Source of the DNA: Dromaius novaehollandiae
Taxonomy: Eukaryota; Chordata; Aves; Casuariiformes; Dromaiidae
Assembly (NCBI RefSeq): GCF_036370855.1
Contig: NC_088117.1
Coordinates: forward strand, 1,488,001-1,552,000
Length of the DNA: 64,000 nt
Direction: 5' to 3'
Under the pieces are notes generated by a model. That model worked only from the letters and a program-made list of their open reading frames with translations, did no database searches and had not been told where the DNA came from. Below are positions 58,931 to 64,000 of the stretch, in pieces (position 1 is the stretch's first letter; each line of letters opens with the position of its first letter). Position numbers and translations under genes: made by a program.

Positions 58931-61489
58931 TGACAGGCCTGCGGGTGGGTTTGGGACACACCTTGGGGAGGAGGAACCCAGAGGCACCAACTTATCTGGA
59001 GGAGGAAGTCCCTGTATCGGATGACTAAAGCTTTTTATAACCCCTGCTCAAGTCAGGAAGCCAAGTGAGAGCCAAGAACAGTTCTTCCTGTTTCTCTGGC
59101 CCCAGCACGTTGCTTTAGTTGGGTACCGGAGCAAGGGGACCAACAGGACAAGCCCATGGGCAACTCTTTCAGACAAAGACCTTGAATGGCTGCAACCAAT
59201 GGAGAGGTTCCTCTCCCACTTCTTGCTTTTGCCTTCCCATCCCATAGAGCGTTTTGGTGAAATCTCCCATTTCTGGAGCTGCTCCCGTGCTCTCCAGCCT
59301 GCTGCCAGGCACCACTCTGCTGCAGCTACCAGCAAGACCTCCCTTCCCAAGCTTGCCACCTGGCTTGCAGTAGCTCCTCACCCACATGTTCCCAGGTGGG
59401 GTTCCCTTCTTGGCAGCAAAACAACATGGGGTGCAGAGAAATCCAGTCTGATCCTCTCTGTCACCCCTTTGCCCCCCAATAAACCCCCCCAAAAGGGGAG
59501 AACAGCCCCAGCCCTGCTCCCAGCAGGTGGTAGTGCAGGGTCTGACTGCAACAAACACAACATCGGAGACGTCCCACCAGCTGGACACATTCTGCCACCC
59601 ATGATCCACCATGCCCATCATCTCCCCGTGCAGCAGCTCCAGCACTGCACAAAGAGGGTCCAGGCTGGATCCAGCGCAGCATTAACGCTTTCAGTGCCTG
59701 GCCTGCCAAGCCCCTCTCGAACCAGGGGTGGAGGGGCTGGAGCCATTCAAGCCCACATCCCTGCTGAACCATGGGCTCAAACTCCGCTGGAGCCAGACAA
59801 CAGTCATCAAAAATCCCCATGGAGACTCACCAATGAGTCCCCCAGACCTGCACCTCACCAGGCAGCTTGCTCTGGAGCTGCATGCCGTGGCTGGAGACCA
59901 GGAAAATGCTGTATATCCAGTGAAACGCAAAGGTGGAATGAGCCCAGCTCTCCAGGGAGCCCAGCCAGACCCGGGCAGGGCAGAAGGAAAGAGGCCATCG
60001 CTCCAGGAAGCCCAAGTCCATCCCTCTCAGTCCCACCACCCGGCCCCACGCCATTACACCAAGTCCTCGCTCAATTCAACACGGCAGCCCAGGGCTCCTC
60101 GCCGTCGCTTGTCCCCAGGCCTGAGGGCAGGCTGGGTATCGCCAGCAGGAGCGGGCGTCATCGCACCCCAGCGCGGAGCAGCCATCCGCGGAGAGACGGC
60201 GGGAGGACAGGGCCGGAGGCACAGCACCCTCATGGCCCGGCTGCCGGGGAGGAGCAGCGTGGTGCCTCGCAGCCGCCCGCCCTCCTCTCCGGGCCGCTGT
60301 GGCCATGGTTACTTTCCTTTTCCAAATGCGTTTGCACAGAAAGCAATTGGGAACATGGCCAAACACCCTTAACTTTGCCCTCACATAGTGCCTGGGGGTA
60401 ATGTGAGAGTTCCTCTGTTAATTTTAAATCCACTGTAGGCTGAAGAAGCTAAAAAAGTCATCTGAAATGCTATCCCTTAGAATATGCCCTTTGCAGGGCA
60501 GAGTTAAGGTTACTTACTGGATTTCTTACCTTAAACAGATTTAGACTTAGGAAGGCCCTAAGTCTGAACTTCCCAGGACTGTAAATGATTGCACCCCCAG
60601 GGTATCGCCTATCCTTGGAGCACTGATAATCTTGACTTCACTCCATCTAAAGGCGATGTTCTGCTCAGACCCCATCATCCCAGGAGCTCCTGCCTGGCTT
60701 TATTCTTCCTGTGCTGAAAGTTCATGGTCAAACCCCAAAGCAGCCCTCAGGGCAGAAGAACAACTCCAGGCAAAGTCAGATGCTCTTCCGCAGACTTGGA
60801 CCAAGTGCTTACAAGGGCACCATGACACAGCCAAGGAACACCATCCTCACCACGATGCAGGCACTCCTCAGACACAGACACAAAGCAAATAATTTGATGA
60901 CGTCCTTACTCTTTGCAGGGTGCCTGCTCCTGCCCCATTTCCCCTGCGGGCTCTTTTTCTGGCCAGTCGTGGATCCTGCAGCTGGCCGAGCCTTTCTTCC
61001 CTCCTTCACAGCCACGTCTTCCCTGCTGAGCCCATGCACGTCATGTTTCAAGACCACAGCAAGAGTTCCTGACACCACCACCACAGGATTAGGCCTCCAC
61101 TACAGAGCAAATCCTTCTCAAGAAAAGAGCAAGGTCACGAGTATCTCCACATAAGACTGAGATGCCAGTGGGGCCCGGGGACACAGAAGGGCTACAGAAA
61201 CAGGTGACACACAGCACAGTGGTTCACGGCAGACCTCTCCCAAGAAGGTCACCCAATCTCGCAGCCCTACTGCACCAAGTCCTGCCAGCCCCCCCCCCCC
61301 ACAGCTGGGACCTGCCAGTGCTGAGCATCCTGAAGCAGACAAGCAAAATGCAGAGCCTGAGGACAAAGCATCTGTCCTGAAAGAGCTTTTGTGCCTTGTT
61401 ACAGCACTAATTCCAAAACTGCCCCCCAGATCTAGGTGCTGAGGATGAATGCTAACTCGTCCCATCACAGCACACAGCCCAGCTGCAAG

Positions 61490-61600
61490 ACCAGACTGAG
61501 GTCCAGAGAGGGGAGGTGACTTTCCTGGGGTCACCCAGTAGTTCAGTGGCAGGGAAAGGAGCTGGCCCCAGCTCCGAGTCCCAGCCTGATGTCCTGCCAG
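61490..61600 (+). repeat. MIR-like SINE fragment
   Basis: 'gactgaggtccagagagggg', 'ggggtcacccagtagttcag' and 'tggcagggaaaggagctggc' follow the classic MIR core order (aggtgactt..ggtcac..cagt..tggcag). It is the clearest MIR-like copy in the window. Confidence 0.6.
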
Positions 61601-62889
61601 CCACGGGCGCTGCTGAACAGGAGGTGTTTGCATATGGGGCAGACCCTCCCCGTCTCACGTTCCAGTGCACCAGAGCCGCTGGCCTCAGTACTGCCAGGAA
61701 GGAAAGGCCACCGCGCTTTGAGGTATGTCCTCGAGGGCAGTGCGCTGCGCCCAGCGCATGGCCATGATGACCTCCGGCTGCCCACCAGGAGAGGGCAACA
61801 CATGCACCACACACCCTCCGTGAGCTTAGGAGAAGCCCAGCAATCCCTGCCCAACTGCCACCCACTCCTGACCTACCAGGGTGAACCCGCGGCAGGGCAG
61901 AGGTCTTGTGCTTACTCTCATCCATGCTTTAATCCCTCCAGTCTGACCTACTAACCTCCATCGGGCACAGCAGGATTGCCCCGGGGTGCTGAAAGGGCCT
62001 GGTTTAGTGTGACAAGAGCTGGCTCTGGGCAGGGCACGGGCAGACAACTGCGAGATGTTTCACCCACAGGGAGAGCGAGCTGCAGGGATTAGCCCAGGCT
62101 GACAAGGCCAGGGCTGAAAGGCTGGACTTTGGCATGGGTCTGACTGCACCCCGGCAGGCAAGCTTGCCCATCAGCTTTGCTCCCTGGCCGTTTGGGGTAG
62201 TGCAGAGCTTTCGCAGGAGTGGGCAGGCTGGCGTGCAGGTAGCCAGCGAGGCGGGCAGGCACCCGAAACACAGGGAGCCTGAGCTGACCGCAGGACTCAA
62301 AAGCAGCAGGAGCAAAAGGAAGCAGGAGACAGGCTCAGGTGATGCCTGCCGGGTATAGACACGTCCTCGGGGTATGGCCGCACCAGGGCTTGCGCCCAAA
62401 CAGTCCACAGATCACCCTTTGCATGAAGTGGCAGCTCTCATTTTGGTACCCAGCTTGTGGTTTTTTTGCATGCCACCTTTTATGTGCTCCACACACGCAG
62501 CAGCTTTGTGCAGGTGAGGGGAGGCCAATCTGGTAGCCTTCCCCCAAGTACCATGCCCTGCTCACCACCTTCAACAAGCAGGGATCAGGCAACGCCTGGC
62601 TTCATGGGGAGGGGTGAAGAGGCCTGGGCACCTTGCCCTCTTCCTTGCAGGTCCAGCAAGCCTGGAAGCAGGCGGCTCCTGCAGCAGCTTTTTAGGAGAT
62701 TTCACTCCCCCCCCCCCCCAGGCTGAGGTGGGAAGGGGCAGCGAGGGTCAGGGAGAAAGAGGGGGGCCAAAAGAGATGCGCACCTCTGGGATGCAAACCC
62801 ACCAGCCCGGAGCAGCGGCCAAGGGGCAGCGGATGCTCGGAGCAGCCGGCAAGGCACAGGAGAGTCACGGAGGGCAGCGGGGCGCCCCG

Positions 62890-62926
62890 AGGGCAGGATC
62901 CGCGGCACCAGGGCAGGATCCGCGGC
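62890..62926. repeat. Short 20-bp direct repeat
   Basis: The block 'agggcaggatccgcggc' occurs at 62890 and again at 62910, an exact 20-bp period over nearly two copies. There is no other structure around it that explains it. Confidence 0.8.
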
Positions 62927-64000
62927 CACTCGGCTCTGCTCAGGGTGAGGTGTGGGGATGACTCAGCCGAAGAGCAGCTCCCTCGCACATCTAAGTGGGA
63001 CAGAGGCTGCCCGTGCAGCCGGCACCTACCCACAACCCGGGCTTGGCCCAGACCTGCCCACGCTGCCCCCTGGCCCAGGTGGACTCCGGTGCTCTGCACA
63101 CCAGGATGGACCAGGGGCTGATGCTCCTGGGTGCTTCCCGCGAAGGAAAGCATGCAGGATCAGGCCCGCAGGATATTTGGGAGGGAGAAGAGGAGCGAGA
63201 ATTACCAGCTCGGGAGCAGCAGTTCGCTACCCTCCCCCAGCCTCTAAAAATAACCAGCTCCCTGGGAGCCCAGCGCACCCATCCCCCTTGCCGAGCCTGC
63301 CACCGATGCAGCTCCCGGGGTTTTGTCCACATCCCTGGGGACGGTCCTTCCCCAGCTCCCCAGCCAAGGCCCCTTTCCCCAGGCACCCCAGCACCTCCCC
63401 ATTCCCCACGCAAAGGCCCAGCACCATGGGCAAACGAGCACTTGGGGGGCAGCAAAGAGCCCCCCCAAGCTGGGGACCTGCCCCAGCATCCTCCACTTGC
63501 CACTGCACCCGCTTGCCACCGGCCCAGCAGCAGCACGTCGCTCCGCTCGGCCAGATAATCCTTCCGCAACACAAACCAGGCGGAAAAGGCTAGGGAAGGG
63601 TTAAACTAGTTTCGTGACCCCAGCGCTATGTGCGTACCAACCCGCCATCCATTCGCCTGCTAGCAAGCAGGTACGAGGAGAAAAAAAAAAACAAAACTGC
63701 CTTCTGTCCCTCCCCCGGCAAGCCTAGGAGAGGACCCACCAGCGAGGCAAACCCCTGGGGGACCCCACGTCTCTCCAGCCTCCCGCCCTTGTATCCAAAA
63801 AGCAGGAGCAGCTCTCTCCAGCACCCAGAAAAGACACATTTCTGACCCACATATGATTTGGCAGCCTATTTATAGCCCGTAGACACCAAGAGCTTGGAGA
63901 AGCTCTCCCACCCCAGAGCTGCGGCCCCCTGGACCAGAGCCCTGCCAGAGCCCGGGGCATTTGGGTTCTCAGACAGGTCCAAACGGGGAAGCTGCCCCCA

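Larger units (their letters stand above)
53077..64000 (-). other. ABCA2: Non-coding stretch upstream of ABCA2 exon 2 (probable intron 1)
   Basis: The exon at 53076-52983 begins directly after an acceptor (catccgcag), so coding sequence must lie further upstream. I looked on the minus strand for the expected first exon (start methionine, GFLHQLQLL-type sequence, then a donor) and did not find it. The 10.9 kb contains CpG-rich patches (about 56.1-57.1, 57.5-57.7 and 60.1-60.3 kb), MIR-like and CR1 fragments, poly-C runs and a 20-bp direct repeat at 62890-62926. Open frames lack domains. A plus-strand gene cannot be excluded, but none is recognisable. Confidence 0.5.

Noticed and set aside
59199-60401. 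400-codon plus-strand open frame in the ABCA2 upstream region
   Set aside because: Low-complexity Pro/Ser/Arg composition, no recognisable domain, no supporting exon structure; a chance frame in GC-rich sequence.
63860-63880. TATA-like 'cctatttatagccc' considered as a plus-strand promoter
   Set aside because: No recognisable gene start follows before the window ends, and a single AT-rich hexamer is weak evidence.
1-64000. tRNA, rRNA or microRNA genes
   Set aside because: I saw no convincing cloverleaf, rRNA block or hairpin precursor by eye; a covariance-model scan would be needed to exclude small RNAs.

Overview
This window is nuclear DNA from a vertebrate, most likely a bird. It holds spliced genes with GT-AG introns, AATAAA poly(A) signals and CpG-rich promoters. 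It also holds copies of the CR1 retrotransposon, one of which ends in the ATTCTGTG octamer repeat typical of sauropsid CR1. Small introns, high GC and many homopolymer and minisatellite tracts suggest a GC-rich, microchromosome-like region. All five genes match human genes from chromosome band 9q34.3, which is broadly syntenic with chicken chromosome 17. Orthology comes from translated exons compared with remembered family features; no search was run.

Layout. 1-2216: no coding exon, probably intron 1 of ENTPD2, with a 28/30-bp minisatellite. 2217-7153 (+): ENTPD2, a cell-surface nucleotidase, lacking exon 1, with a CR1 copy in one intron and a 3' UTR to about 8.13 kb. 8.13-9.97 kb: intergenic. 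11996-10789 (-): TMEM141. 12086-15417 (+): PAXX, a DNA end-joining factor, 89 bp from TMEM141 and head to head with it across a CpG-rich promoter. The second PAXX intron is mostly a roughly 1.1-kb G-rich minisatellite. 19998-16952 (-): CLIC3, tail to tail with PAXX. 53076-23769 (-): ABCA2, with 48 coding exons in an unbroken frame of 7470 nt (2489 codons plus stop). Its first exon is missing. Its 3' UTR may reach about 20.5 kb. 53.1-64 kb: no coding exon, probably ABCA2 intron 1, with degraded SINE and CR1 fragments.

The genes do not form one pathway. ENTPD2 hydrolyses extracellular ATP, TMEM141 is a small uncharacterised membrane protein, PAXX works with Ku in non-homologous end joining, CLIC3 is a glutathione-transferase-like protein that can enter membranes, and ABCA2 is an endolysosomal lipid transporter. 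No operon, CRISPR array, phage or novel defence system is present. The points most worth a second look are the PAXX intron minisatellite, the TMEM141/PAXX shared promoter, a GC-AG intron in ABCA2, an acidic N-glycosylation-rich segment in the first ABCA2 luminal domain, a 621-codon open frame downstream of the ABCA2 stop codon, and the missing ABCA2 first exon.
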